From Alphaproteobacteria bacterium (GTDB lineage: Bacteria > Pseudomonadota > Alphaproteobacteria > UBA6615): a DNA stretch of 64,000 nucleotides. Positions 11,670 to 20,553 of this stretch are shown piece after piece. The stretch's first letter is position 1. Each line of letters opens with the position of its first letter. The translations under genes and the position numbers were made by a program. Location of the stretch: contig JBDXCV010000009.1 in the NCBI GenBank assembly GCA_039980135.1, forward strand, positions 567,854-631,853, written 5' to 3'. The notes under the pieces are model-generated. The model was not told where the DNA came from. It saw only the letters and a list, made by a program, of their open reading frames with translations, and made no database searches.

Positions 11670-13234
11670 CCGACGCGGCGATGCCAGCCGGCACCGCCGG
11701 CGCGGGAGCAGCCGATGTGGGCTTCGCTCATCGCTGGCTGGTCGTCGCCACGAGCCTGTCATCCTCTCTTGCGCTCGCGCTCTCGGGCACCATCACCAAC
11801 GTTGCCGTGCCAGACATCATGGGCGCATTCGGCGTCGGCCAGGATCAGGCGCAGTGGATGGCCACCGCCTTCTTCGCGGCCATGACCGCGGGCATGCTGC
11901 TGAGCGACTGGCTGACCCGCACCTTCGGCTCCCGTCATGTCTTCGTGGCGATGATGATGATGTTCTTCGCCGCCTCCGTCGCCGGCGGCACGGCGCAGAC
12001 CTATCTGGTGGTGGTGCTGGGCCGCGCCACGCAGGGTCTCGCCGCCGGGGTCATCCTGCCCCTGACGATGATGGCGATGTTTGCCGTGTTCCCGCCGAAC
12101 CGGCGCGCCATGGTCGCCGGTCTGTTCGGCATCAGTTTCGTGCTCGGCCCCGGCCTCGGTCCGTGGTTCGGCGGTGTTGCGATCGACCAGTTCAACTGGC
12201 GGTTCACCTTCTATGTCGCCCTTCCGGTCGCCTTCTTTTCGATGATGCTCGCCTCCGTCGTGTTTGCGACCCGCGACCGCACCGCGCCGCGCACCCATCT
12301 GGACTGGTTCGGCTTCCTGCTTGTGGCGACCTTCCTGACGGCCACGCTGACCGGCCTTTCGAACGGCCAGCTGAAGGGCTGGAACTCCAACTTCGTGATG
12401 CTCCTCCTGGGAACCGGGCTCGGGTCGGCAATTATTTTCATCGCCTGGGAATTGTTCGTCGACGACCCGATCTTCGATGTACGCCTGCTGGCGCGACCGC
12501 GGTTCGCCATCGCCAACATGGTCTCGTTCCTGTTCGGCGCGACCCTGTTCGGCTCATTCTATCTGCAGCCGGTCTTCGTCCAGCTGGTCCAGAACTACTC
12601 GCCCCTGCGCGCCGGCCTCGTGCTTGTCCCGGGCGGGCTGATCATGGGCATGGTGCTGCCGCTGGCCGGCCGCACCTCTGACCTCGTGCCGCCCTACATC
12701 CCCCTGGCGTGCGGCTTCATGCTGTTCACGATCTCGCTCTGGCTGATGGGGTTCTCCGACGTCAACACCGCATTCATCACCTTCGCCGCGATCGTCGGGC
12801 TGGGCCGGATTGGCCAGGGCATGCTATTCCCGCCGGTGACCGCGGTCGGCCTGCAGGCCGCCCCGCCCTCGCAGATGGGCCGGGCCAACGGCATGCTCAA
12901 CTTCACTCGTCAGATGGGCGGCGCGTTCGGAATCAACCTGGTGGCGATCTTCATCGAACGGCGCACCTCGGTGTATAGCGAAGTTCTGGCAGCCACCCAG
13001 ACGGAGGCGAACTCCGCCACCGGGGGCCTGCTCGCCGGCGTGCGTGACATGCTGACTGCGGCCGGTTTTCCCGACACGATCGAGGGGCCGCTGGCGACGC
13101 TTTATCTCGGCCGCATGATTGCCGCACAGGCGACCGCGCGGGCATTCCAGGACACGTTCTTCGTGTTCGCGCTCGTCGGCCTGCTCGCGGTGATTCTCTC
13201 GCTCGCGCTGTGGAGCCCGTTCCGGCGCAGTTAG
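11666..13234 (+). CDS. DHA2 family (EmrB/QacA) MFS drug efflux transporter
   Basis: A 522-aa polytopic (14-TM type) proton antiporter. The motifs are TITNVAVPDIMGAFGVGQDQAQWMATAFF, ending helix 1, then SDWLTRTFGSRHVF (motif A-like), GRATQGLAAGVILPLTM and FGISFVLGPGLGPWFGG (motif C, antiporter type). The GTG start at 11666 overlaps the adaptor gene's stop. Its 3' end converges on the small membrane protein at 13231 with a 4-nt overlap. It acts with the HlyD-family adaptor. Confidence 0.95.
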   Translation: MTDAAMPAGTAGAGAADVGFAHRWLVVATSLSSSLALALSGTITNVAVPDIMGAFGVGQDQAQWMATAFFAAMTAGMLLSDWLTRTFGSRHVFVAMMMMFFAASVAGGTAQTYLVVVLGRATQGLAAGVILPLTMMAMFAVFPPNRRAMVAGLFGISFVLGPGLGPWFGGVAIDQFNWRFTFYVALPVAFFSMMLASVVFATRDRTAPRTHLDWFGFLLVATFLTATLTGLSNGQLKGWNSNFVMLLLGTGLGSAIIFIAWELFVDDPIFDVRLLARPRFAIANMVSFLFGATLFGSFYLQPVFVQLVQNYSPLRAGLVLVPGGLIMGMVLPLAGRTSDLVPPYIPLACGFMLFTISLWLMGFSDVNTAFITFAAIVGLGRIGQGMLFPPVTAVGLQAAPPSQMGRANGMLNFTRQMGGAFGINLVAIFIERRTSVYSEVLAATQTEANSATGGLLAGVRDMLTAAGFPDTIEGPLATLYLGRMIAAQATARAFQDTFFVFALVGLLAVILSLALWSPFRRS

Positions 13235-13470
13235 CTCGGCGTCGCCTCCGGGCGTTCGGTCAGCTTGTTGAGTTTGTCGAGGATGTAGAGCACGACCACA
13301 TACATCACATAGTAGATGAATATGAAATTGACGACGGGAATCAGGGTCAGCACGACCCAGAGCACCTGGTTGCGCCCCATTCGTCCCGCCAGGAAATAGT
13401 TCCCGATGGCGAACGGAATCATGAAAATGACGAACGGTAGAAAGAACGTAAAATCGAATCCGTGCTGCAT
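13231..13470 (-). CDS. 79-aa small membrane protein, unknown function
   Basis: Two hydrophobic helices (FTFFLPFVIFMIPFAIGNYF and VLWVVLTLIPVVNFIFIYYV) are separated by a short basic loop (LAGRMGRNQ), and the charged C-terminus is DKLNKLTERPEATPS. The ATG has AGGAG 7 nt upstream, which supports expression. It lies 26 nt upstream of gshA on the complementary side of the efflux gene. I do not recognise a family with certainty. Confidence 0.75.
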   Translation of the reverse strand: MQHGFDFTFFLPFVIFMIPFAIGNYFLAGRMGRNQVLWVVLTLIPVVNFIFIYYVMYVVVLYILDKLNKLTERPEATPS

Positions 13471-13496
13471 GCCTTGTCTCCTCTTTCAGTTGACCC

Positions 13497-14864
13497 CTAC
13501 CAGGCGTACTCCTCGAATGCCCGGTTCACGTCATGGTCCCAGCGGCCGTCGAAGGCGGCGAGCTTGTTCTCCGCCGGGGTGAGTCCGCTGTCGACGATCT
13601 GTTCCAGGGTGGCCAGAAAATGAGTCTCGTCCTGGCCCCAGAAATCCTCCCGGGCCCGGTTGCGCAGGCCCATCCGCGAGATCTCCAGCGCTTCGCGGGC
13701 GAGATCGAGCAGCGATCGATTGCGGAACGGCGTCGCGAGCCCCTGCGCGGGTACCTCATTACGCATTTCCACGACCTCGTCCGCCGACCAGTCGGCGATC
13801 ATATCCGAGGCCGCGTCGAGGGCGGCCGTGTCATAGAGCAGGCCGACCCAGAACGCCGGCAGCGCGCATACGCGCCGCCACGGGCCGCCGTCGGCGCCGC
13901 GCATCTCGAGGAAACGCTTCAGGCGGACTTCGGGAAACAATGTCGTCGTGTGATCGGTCCAGTCACCCATGGTCGCCCGCTCGCCCGGCAGAGCCGCGAG
14001 ATTGCCGGCCATGAAGTCGCGAAATGACTGACCCGACGCGTCGATATAGGCCCCGTCGCGGTAGACGAAATACATCGGCGTATCGAGCGCGTAGTCGACA
14101 TATTGCTCGTAACCGAAATCGTCGTCGAACACGAAGGGCAGGATACCCGACCGATCATTGTCCGTGTCCGTCCAGACATGGCTGCGCAGGCTCACATATT
14201 CCGTGCGTTTGCCCTCCTTGAAGGGCGAATTCGCGAACAGGGCAGTAGCGATCGGCTGCAGCGCCATCCCCACACGCATCTTGCGCGCCATGTCGGCCTC
14301 GCTGTCGAAATCCAGATTGACCTGAACCGTGCAGGTGCGCAGCATCATGTCGAGGCCCATGGAGCCGACCTTGGGCATGTATTCGCGCATGATCTTGTAT
14401 CGACCCTTCGGCATCCAGGGCGCATTTTCGCGCTTGAGGAACGGGTGGTAGCCGATCCCCAGCATGGCGACACCCAGTTCGCGGTTGACCTCGCGCAGTT
14501 GCTTGAGATGCTCATGCACCTCGTCGCAGGTCTGGTGCAGGGTCTCCAGCGGCGCGCCCGAAAGTTCGAACTGTCCGCCAGGCTCGAGGGAAATATTGGC
14601 GCCGCTCTCGCCCGACAACGCGATGACATTCGCGCCCTCGAACACCGGCTCCCATCCGAAACGTTGCAGACCTTCGAGGAGGTCACGAATTCCCGGGCTG
14701 CTGTCGTAGGACAGCGGCGCGCGATCCGACTGCCGGAATGCGAATTTCTCGTGCTCGGTCCCGATCCGCCAGGCCTCGCGCGGTTTCTCGCCTTCGGCGA
14801 ACCACGCGATGAGCTGATCCTTGGATTCGATGACCGGCCCGCCACCCGAAGACGGTGCTGCCAT
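13497..14864 (-). CDS. gshA: Glutamate-cysteine ligase, plant/alphaproteobacterial type
   Basis: A 455-aa ATP-dependent enzyme for the first step of glutathione synthesis. It has the signature [12 protein letters not shown] (residues about 32-43), then [10 protein letters not shown] and the [11 protein letters not shown] region, matching the plant-type GCS family rather than E. coli GshA. An alternative is the related ergothioneine enzyme EgtA, but this length and N-terminus fit the alphaproteobacterial GshA group. It starts 8 nt after a GGGA and lies downstream of rsmE. Confidence 0.92.
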   Translation of the reverse strand: MAAPSSGGGPVIESKDQLIAWFAEGEKPREAWRIGTEHEKFAFRQSDRAPLSYDSSPGIRDLLEGLQRFGWEPVFEGANVIALSGESGANISLEPGGQFELSGAPLETLHQTCDEVHEHLKQLREVNRELGVAMLGIGYHPFLKRENAPWMPKGRYKIMREYMPKVGSMGLDMMLRTCTVQVNLDFDSEADMARKMRVGMALQPIATALFANSPFKEGKRTEYVSLRSHVWTDTDNDRSGILPFVFDDDFGYEQYVDYALDTPMYFVYRDGAYIDASGQSFRDFMAGNLAALPGERATMGDWTDHTTTLFPEVRLKRFLEMRGADGGPWRRVCALPAFWVGLLYDTAALDAASDMIADWSADEVVEMRNEVPAQGLATPFRNRSLLDLAREALEISRMGLRNRAREDFWGQDETHFLATLEQIVDSGLTPAENKLAAFDGRWDHDVNRAFEEYAW

Positions 14865-14888
14865 GATTAAATTCCCGACTGGTTCCGG

Positions 14889-15656
14889 TTAACCCACGCG
14901 CCCGGAACGCCAGTCCCCGGCAACGGCTTGAACAACGGCAAGGGCCGCCAGCGCGGCCGTGTCGGCGCGCAGCACACGCGGCCCCAACCCGACAGGCGTA
15001 ACAAAGGGTACATCACGCAATTGGTCAAGCTCGGCCGGCGCAAAACCGCCCTCCGGTCCGGTCATCACCGCAAGCGGTGCGGGGTTCTCGGCGAGTTCCG
15101 CCGCGATATCCAGAATCGGTTTCCCGGCCCCGGTCTCGTCGCCGACCAGCAACCGTCGCGCCGTCGGCCACGCATCGAGAAAATCCGGGAACCGGACCGG
15201 CGCGTCGATCTCCGGGATGCTCAGGCGCTCGGATTGCTCGGCCGCCTCGATCGCATTCGCGCGCAAACGCCGCGTGTTGACTCGCTCGGAGTTGGTCCGC
15301 GCCGTGATCACGGGCACGATCCGCGAGACCCCGAGCTCGGTCGCCTTGGTGACCATGAAATTGACCGCCGCGCGCTTGATCGGCGCGAAGACCAGCCAGA
15401 GGTCGGGCGCGGGTGCCTGATCGCGCAGCCGCTCGCGGATCGACAGGCGCACGGCGCCCCGGCGCATTTCGGTCAGCTCGGCCCAGAATTCGCCGTCGCG
15501 CCCGTTGAAGAGTGCCACCCGGTCGCCGGCGCCGCGGCGCATCACATTCTGCAGGTAATGGCTCTGATCCCGGCCCAGGGTGAAGCCGCCGCCCGACACA
15601 AGATCGTCTTCGACGAACAGGCGGATGCGGGTGAAATCTGCCGGGGTATCGGACAT
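14889..15656 (-). CDS. rsmE: 16S rRNA m3U1498 methyltransferase
   Basis: A 255-aa SPOUT-class methyltransferase of the small subunit rRNA. It has an N-terminal PUA-like domain (RIRLFVEDDL...HYLQNVMRRGAGD) and C-terminal SPOUT knot motifs MTGPEGGFAPAELDQL and LGPRVLRADTAALAAL. I start at the ATG at 15656 with GGA 8 nt upstream. The longer open frame (to 16508) is only the antisense of ubiA. It is divergent from ubiA with a 51-nt gap, followed 24 nt later by gshA. Confidence 0.94.
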   Translation of the reverse strand: MSDTPADFTRIRLFVEDDLVSGGGFTLGRDQSHYLQNVMRRGAGDRVALFNGRDGEFWAELTEMRRGAVRLSIRERLRDQAPAPDLWLVFAPIKRAAVNFMVTKATELGVSRIVPVITARTNSERVNTRRLRANAIEAAEQSERLSIPEIDAPVRFPDFLDAWPTARRLLVGDETGAGKPILDIAAELAENPAPLAVMTGPEGGFAPAELDQLRDVPFVTPVGLGPRVLRADTAALAALAVVQAVAGDWRSGRVG

Positions 15657-15707
15657 CGGGTAAATCCGGGATTGGGGACGCGGCCCCGTCTGGGCTAACA
15701 ATGCGTC

Positions 15708-16634
15708 ATGCACGACGCCCCACATCATAACGCCAGTGACATCCCGCGCGGCAACTGGCTCGACCGCTATGCGCCCGAACGCACGCGGCCGTATGCGCGG
15801 CTGATGCGTCTCGACCGGCCCATCGGCACCTGGTTGCTGTTGCTGCCGGGCTGGTGGGCGCTCGCGATTCCCGCCGCGCCGGGCGCATGGCCGAACTTCT
15901 ACTGGGTCGGCCTGTTCGGTATCGGCGCTGTCCTGATGCGGGGTGCGGGCTGCGTGATCAACGACTATTTCGACCGCGATTTCGACGCGCGCGTCGCACG
16001 AACCGCCGACCGGCCGCTCGCCAGCGGCGCGGTGAGCGTACGGGCCGCGCTGGCGTTCCTCGCCCTGCTGCTCGCGGCCAGCTTCGCGATCCTGGTGCAG
16101 TTCAACGGCTTCGCAATCGCCATCGGCGCGCTGAGCCTCATCCTCGTCGTGCCCTATCCGCTGATGAAACGGATCACCTGGTGGCCCCAGGCCTGGCTGG
16201 GCCTGACCTTCAACTGGGGCGCGCTGCTGGGCTGGGCCGTGGTGCGCGGTGATCTCGATCCCGCCGCATTCGTGCTCTACGCCGCCGGGTTCTTCTGGAC
16301 CCTGGGCTACGACACGATCTACGCCCACCAGGACAAGGAAGACGACGCGCTGGTCAGCATCAAGTCCACCGCCCGCCTGCTGGGTGCCAACTCCCGCCCC
16401 TGGGTCGCGGGTTTCTATGTCGTGGCCATCGTCCTGCTGGCGGTAACCGGCTGGATGGCGGCACTCGCATGGCCGTTCTGGGCCGGACTCGCGCTCGGGG
16501 CGGCCCACCTCGCCTGGCAGGCCCTCACGATCGATTTCGACGATGCGAAGGACTGCCTGGCGAAGTTTCGCGCCAACCGGGATTTCGGGCTGATCATTTT
16601 CGCCGCTGCCATCGCTGGCCGGTTGCTGACCTGA
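15708..16634 (+). CDS. ubiA: 4-hydroxybenzoate polyprenyltransferase
   Basis: A 308-aa integral membrane prenyltransferase attaching the isoprenoid tail in ubiquinone synthesis. The N-terminal LMRLDRPIGTWLLLLPGWW is the UbiA signature. The first Mg-binding motif is NDYFDRDFDARVARTADRPLASG and the second is YAHQDKEDDALVSIKSTARL. It has eight or nine hydrophobic segments and a normal length. The nearby UbiD-family gene (17913) may serve the same pathway. Confidence 0.95.
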   Translation: MHDAPHHNASDIPRGNWLDRYAPERTRPYARLMRLDRPIGTWLLLLPGWWALAIPAAPGAWPNFYWVGLFGIGAVLMRGAGCVINDYFDRDFDARVARTADRPLASGAVSVRAALAFLALLLAASFAILVQFNGFAIAIGALSLILVVPYPLMKRITWWPQAWLGLTFNWGALLGWAVVRGDLDPAAFVLYAAGFFWTLGYDTIYAHQDKEDDALVSIKSTARLLGANSRPWVAGFYVVAIVLLAVTGWMAALAWPFWAGLALGAAHLAWQALTIDFDDAKDCLAKFRANRDFGLIIFAAAIAGRLLT

Positions 16635-16637
16635 GCG

Positions 16638-17021
16638 CTACTCCTGCGCGGCGGGGGTCATGAAGGAAATTTCGGCGCCCTGTGGATCTCGCATCGTGCC
16701 GATCCGGCCGACGCCGGGAACATCGAACGCTTCCATGAGAACTTCCGCACCCTCCGCCTTGGCCTGCACCATGACGGAATCGATATCGTCGACCGAGATA
16801 TACGCCCGCCAATAGGGTGGCGTGCCGTCTGGTGCGCCCTCGGGCATCCCCATGATCCCGCCCGCAGGCACCTCGCCCAGCATGGCGACATAATAGGTGC
16901 CGCCATTGTCCATGGGCATCTCGTTGAAACGCCAGCCCGCGAGCTTCGCGTAGAATTTCTTCGCCGCCTCGATGTCCGTCGTCGAGAGCTCGTTCCAGTA
17001 AAAAGTGCCGTGATCTGCCAT
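16638..17021 (-). CDS. VOC (glyoxalase/bleomycin-resistance) family protein
   Basis: A 127-aa single-domain VOC protein: HGTFYWNELSTTDIEAAKKF at the N-terminus, a GTYYVAML strand, and the C-terminal IGTMRDPQGAEISFMTPA. It resembles the half-domain of the Cfp30B-like VOC group. The substrate is unknown. The ATG has an ideal AGGAGG 6 nt upstream. Its promoter region carries a perfect inverted repeat (17037-17052). It converges on the ubiA 3' end with a 3-nt gap. Confidence 0.88.
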   Translation of the reverse strand: MADHGTFYWNELSTTDIEAAKKFYAKLAGWRFNEMPMDNGGTYYVAMLGEVPAGGIMGMPEGAPDGTPPYWRAYISVDDIDSVMVQAKAEGAEVLMEAFDVPGVGRIGTMRDPQGAEISFMTPAAQE

Positions 17022-17036
17022 TGCAGCCTCCTTTAA

Positions 17037-17080
17037 TTAACCTAATGGTTAACTATATCATGCGCCGGTGACATGCAAAT
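17037..17080 (-). promoter_or_regulatory. Promoter and operator-like dyad of the VOC gene
   Basis: On the plus strand TTAACC-TAAT-GGTTAA (17037-17052) is a perfect 6-bp-arm dyad. On the minus strand TATAGT (17057-17052) makes a good -10 with TTTGCA 16 nt upstream, so the dyad would cover the transcription start, 16 nt upstream of the start codon. This is a typical repressor site layout. No regulator gene is adjacent. Confidence 0.45.
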
Positions 17081-17092
17081 GGAAGTGCAGGT

Positions 17093-17815
17093 TCAGATCG
17101 CCTCAACTTTATGTGAGGCATGGGCCACCGGATGCGCCGCCGCCTGCAGCCGCCCGACCCGCGCATCGCGGGCCGCCGGATCGTCGATATGGGCGCGCAC
17201 GAACGCCGCCAGATCTTCGCCCGGCGCGATCCGGTCCCGCATCAGGGTCAGCGCTTCGCGTTGTGAAAGCGCGGGCAGTTGCCGGCCCTCGGCGGCGATC
17301 TCCGCCAACGCAAACGGCAGGGTGGCATCGCCCACATGGCCGCGAAAGCTGAGATAGGCCCAGGCGGCATCGATGACATCACCGCCATCGAGCGCCAGGG
17401 CCAGACCGTCGAGCCGCGCGAAATGGTAATTGTCGATCTCGGTCGGATGCATGACCTCCAGTTCGGCGTCGCTCAACCAGTTCACGGCCACCGCCACGCG
17501 CGTCCCGGGCACATGACGCAGGGCCGCCGGCAACGATCCATAGCTCGAGAAATGCGCCGAGAAGACGACGTCGTGATCGTCGAGCCAGGCGCGTTGCACC
17601 GGGATCGGCGCGTGATCGGTCCCGTATTTCTGGCGCAACCGCAGCGGGGACTGGTTCGACCCGTAGCCGATAACGGGGCGACGTCCCGCTGTGAGCGCGA
17701 CATCGAACGGCGCGGCCTCGCCATCGATGAAGGTGAACGAGTGCGCAGTGATGTCATACGGGTAGCCGACGGCGCGCACCAGCGCGGGGTCGGTTTCGAA
17801 GGGGTCAGTCGTCAT
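17093..17815 (-). CDS. YGSN-motif (gamma-glutamylcyclotransferase-like) protein, unknown function
   Basis: A 240-aa soluble protein. [18 protein letters not shown] (about residues 48-65) resembles the glycine-rich YGSN loop of the gamma-glutamylcyclotransferase (GGCT) fold. Downstream are [20 protein letters not shown] and [16 protein letters not shown] start at the ATG at 17815 (MTTDPFETD); the longer frame upstream is the antisense of ubiD. GGCT assignment is by motif only and the overall sequence is divergent. It is divergent from ubiD, with 97 nt between the starts. Confidence 0.7.
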   Translation of the reverse strand: MTTDPFETDPALVRAVGYPYDITAHSFTFIDGEAAPFDVALTAGRRPVIGYGSNQSPLRLRQKYGTDHAPIPVQRAWLDDHDVVFSAHFSSYGSLPAALRHVPGTRVAVAVNWLSDAELEVMHPTEIDNYHFARLDGLALALDGGDVIDAAWAYLSFRGHVGDATLPFALAEIAAEGRQLPALSQREALTLMRDRIAPGEDLAAFVRAHIDDPAARDARVGRLQAAAHPVAHASHKVEAI

Positions 17816-17912
17816 AGTCCTATTGTCCCGTGCCGCTGGGGGACCTGCAAGCGAACTTGCACGAAAGCCGGTTCTTGACGCGCGCGCGCGAGACCGGTCT
17901 AAGTCGAGCGCC

Positions 17913-19427
17913 ATGCCATATGCCAGCCTCCGTGATTTCATTGACCGCCTGGAACGCGATGAGCGCCTCGTCCGGGTGAGCCACCCGGTCGCCGCCAACC
18001 TCGAGATGACCGAGATCCAGACCCGGTTGCTCGCCGAGGGCGGCCCGGCGGTGCTGTTCGAGAATGTCGTCGCCGACGACGGCACCCCCAGCCCGATACC
18101 CGTGCTGGCCAATTTGTTCGGGACGGTGGAACGGGTCGCCTGGGGCATGGACCGGGAGCCGGACCAGCTGCGCGAGATCGGCGAAACCCTGGCCTTCCTG
18201 CGCCAGCCCGAGCCGCCCGGCGGCCTGCGGGACGCCTGGGACAAGCTGCCGATCCTGCGCACCGTGATGGCGATGCGACCCAAGACGGTCTCTTCGGGTC
18301 CGGTCCATGAAGTGGTTTGGACCGGGGACGATATCGACCTGTCCAAGCTGCCGATCCAGACCTGCTGGCCCGGCGAACCCGCGCCCCTGATCACCTGGCC
18401 GCTGATCGTCACCCAGGGCCCCGACCCCGACGGCAAGCGCGAGGACGCATTCAACCTGGGCATCTACCGGATGCAGGTGACAGGACCCAAATCGACCTAT
18501 ATGCGCTGGCTCAAGCATCGCGGCGGCGCCCAGCACCATGCCCGCTGGAAGGCCGAGCGCCCCGAGCCGCTGCCGGCCGCCGCCGTCATCGGCGCGGACC
18601 CGGGCACCATCATCGCCGCCGTCACGCCGGTGCCCGACAATCTGTCGGAGTACCAGTTTGCGGGACTGCTGCGCGGCAAGCGCCTGGAACTGGTGGATTG
18701 CAAGACCGTCCCGCTCAAGGTACCGGCCTCGGCGGAGATCGTGATCGAGGGGCATGTCTCGCTGGACGAATATGGCGACGAAGGCCCCTATGGCGACCAC
18801 ACCGGCTATTACAATTCCGTCGAGCCGTTCCCGGTGTTTCATGTCAGCGCCATCACCATGCGACGCGACCCGATCTATCTTTCGACCTTCACCGGCCGGC
18901 CACCGGACGAGCCGTCTGTCCTCGGCGAAGCGTTGAACGACGTGTTCGTCCCGCTTCTGCGCCAGGCCTTTCCCGAGATCACCGACTTCTGGCTCCCACC
19001 CGAAGGCTGTTCCTACCGGATCGCCGTGGTCTCCATGCGCAAGGCCTATCCGGGCCATGCCAAGCGGGTGATGATGGGCGTGTGGTCCTATCTGCGCCAG
19101 TTCATGTACACGAAATGGGTGATCGTCGTGGACGATGACATCGACGCGCGCGACTGGAAGGACGTGATGTGGGCCATCTCGACCCGCATGGACCCGGCCC
19201 GCGACATCACGCTGATCGAAAACACGCCGATCGATTATCTCGATTTTGCCTCACCGTCGGCCAGCCTCGGCAGCAAGGTCGGGCTCGATGCGACCAACAA
19301 GATTCCGCCCGAGACCGAACGCGAATGGGGGCGCGAGATCCGCATGGATGACAACGTGGTCGAAAAAGTCTCGCAGATGTGGAACGATTTGGGTCTGCCC
19401 GGATCGGGCAAGCCGATCTGGAAGTAA
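17913..19427 (+). CDS. UbiD family (prFMN-dependent) decarboxylase
   Basis: A 504-aa protein with UbiD features throughout: [20 protein letters not shown] at the N-terminus, then [33 protein letters not shown] (active-site region) and [19 protein letters not shown], which ends the conserved core. The length matches the UbiD norm of about 490-510. It could decarboxylate polyprenyl-hydroxybenzoate (ubiA lies 1.3 kb away), but other aromatic or alpha,beta-unsaturated acids are possible. No ubiX flavin prenyltransferase is visible in the window. Part of its 3' end was duplicated (see 19980-20063). Confidence 0.9.
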   Translation: MPYASLRDFIDRLERDERLVRVSHPVAANLEMTEIQTRLLAEGGPAVLFENVVADDGTPSPIPVLANLFGTVERVAWGMDREPDQLREIGETLAFLRQPEPPGGLRDAWDKLPILRTVMAMRPKTVSSGPVHEVVWTGDDIDLSKLPIQTCWPGEPAPLITWPLIVTQGPDPDGKREDAFNLGIYRMQVTGPKSTYMRWLKHRGGAQHHARWKAERPEPLPAAAVIGADPGTIIAAVTPVPDNLSEYQFAGLLRGKRLELVDCKTVPLKVPASAEIVIEGHVSLDEYGDEGPYGDHTGYYNSVEPFPVFHVSAITMRRDPIYLSTFTGRPPDEPSVLGEALNDVFVPLLRQAFPEITDFWLPPEGCSYRIAVVSMRKAYPGHAKRVMMGVWSYLRQFMYTKWVIVVDDDIDARDWKDVMWAISTRMDPARDITLIENTPIDYLDFASPSASLGSKVGLDATNKIPPETEREWGREIRMDDNVVEKVSQMWNDLGLPGSGKPIWK

Positions 19428-19470
19428 TGCCGTCGCAACTGCCGGCATTCTGCAAGAAAGGGGAAAGACG

Positions 19471-19887
19471 ATGGAATCGATTGCAGCCGTCGTGCCCGTC
19501 AACACAATGTTGATATCCGCGCTCCTGGTCACCATGAAACTCGTGCTTGGTATCCGGGTCACCATGTACCGGGCAAGCCACAATATCCCTTGGGGAGACA
19601 ATGGCGACGACCAGATGACCCGCCGCATACGCGCCCATGCAAACCATTCGGAATGGGTGCCCGCGACACTGATTCTCCTGGCGTTGATTGAAATGTCCGG
19701 GGTATCGCCCTTCATCATCGGCGCGCTGGGTGCCGCATTACTCGTTGGCCGGGGCCTGCACGGCCTTGGGTTGATGGGCAACGCGGAAGCCTTCAACCGG
19801 GTGACGGGCATCACCATGCACTGGATCGTACTGGCACTCGCCGTCATCATCGCGGTCGTTCAGTTTTTCGCGCCCGGCTCCTTCTAG
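19471..19887 (+). CDS. MAPEG family membrane protein, copy 1
   Basis: A 138-aa protein with four TM helices. The MAPEG pattern includes TRRIRAHANHSEWVPATLILL, then LGLMGNAEAFNRVTG and a C-terminal FFAPGSF. MAPEG proteins are glutathione-dependent transferases or peroxidases of lipophilic compounds in membranes; the RIRAHAN...E...P motif is the glutathione site region. AGGGG lies 7 nt upstream of the ATG. It is a tandem paralogue of the gene at 20109, about 60-65% identical by eye. Confidence 0.9.
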   Translation: MESIAAVVPVNTMLISALLVTMKLVLGIRVTMYRASHNIPWGDNGDDQMTRRIRAHANHSEWVPATLILLALIEMSGVSPFIIGALGAALLVGRGLHGLGLMGNAEAFNRVTGITMHWIVLALAVIIAVVQFFAPGSF

Positions 19888-19979
19888 GCAAATGCCGCCT
19901 ATCAGGCGGAAAACAATCGGCGGCGCGAATGAGATGAGGTTCGCGCCGATTCCCGCTGTTGCAAACCGGTACGCCGGGT

Positions 19980-20063
19980 TCGCATCGACAGCGAAGTGGT
20001 CGTGAATGCCCCAACGATGTAGAAGGATTTATGACTGTCCGACCGGGCAGCCAATCCGGATGG
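19980..20063 (+). pseudogene. Decayed duplicate of the ubiD 3' end
   Basis: This stretch aligns codon by codon with the ubiD tail starting at 19341. ubiD encodes [20 protein letters not shown]; the copy reads RIDSEVVVNAPTM, stop, KDL, stop, L. TGG has become TAG (20019-20021) and GGT has become TGA (20031-20033). A later part (CTGTCCG.ACCGGGCA.GCCAATCCGGA against CTGCCCGGATCGGGCAAGCCGATCTGGA) matches with two 1-nt gaps. The similarity continues through the leader (TGCCGTC, AAGGGGA) into the second MAPEG gene. It is not translated as a protein; it marks the edge of the tandem duplication. Confidence 0.8.
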
Positions 20064-20108
20064 ATTGCCGTCACCGCTGACGGAACGCCGAAAAGAAGGG
20101 GAATGACC

Positions 20109-20525
20109 ATGGAAGCGATCGTTGCCGTCGCGCCCGTCAACATCATGCTCGTCGCGGCATTGCTCGGGCTGATGAAGCTCGCATTGGGCATCAGCGTCAC
20201 CAAATACCGGTTTCAGCACAAGATCATGTGGGGTGATGCCAGCGACGACGGCATGGCGCGTCGCATCCGCGCCCATGCCAACTTCACGGAATGGGTACCG
20301 GCAACCCTGATCCTGCTGGGGCTCATCGAGATGATGGGCGTCTCGCCTGTCATCATTACCGTCCTCGGTGCCATGCTGATCATCGCCCGGGTCCTGCACG
20401 CGCTGGGCCTGATGGGCAACGCCGAATCATTCAACCGGGCCACCGGGATCGTGATCAACTGGGCGACACTCGGCCTTGCATCCGTCATCGGGATCGTCGA
20501 GTTTTTCGCACCCGGAACTCTCTAG
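20109..20525 (+). CDS. MAPEG family membrane protein, copy 2
   Basis: A 138-aa paralogue of the preceding gene: same length, same ARRIRAHANFTEWVPATLILL, LGLMGNAESFNRATG and FFAPGTL. I choose the ATG at 20109 (MEAIVAVAPVN) because AGGGG is then 7 nt upstream, exactly as in copy 1; an ATG at 20103 is less well placed. Most substitutions are conservative and lie in the TM helices, so both copies look functional. It is followed 28 nt later by pmbA. Confidence 0.9.
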   Translation: MEAIVAVAPVNIMLVAALLGLMKLALGISVTKYRFQHKIMWGDASDDGMARRIRAHANFTEWVPATLILLGLIEMMGVSPVIITVLGAMLIIARVLHALGLMGNAESFNRATGIVINWATLGLASVIGIVEFFAPGTL

Positions 20526-20553
20526 CCCGAAAACAAGGCGAACGAATAAAGTC

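Noticed and set aside
15657-16508. N-terminal extension of rsmE across ubiA
   Set aside because: The extension is the antisense of ubiA; the ATG at 15656 has a suitable SD and matches the family N-terminus.
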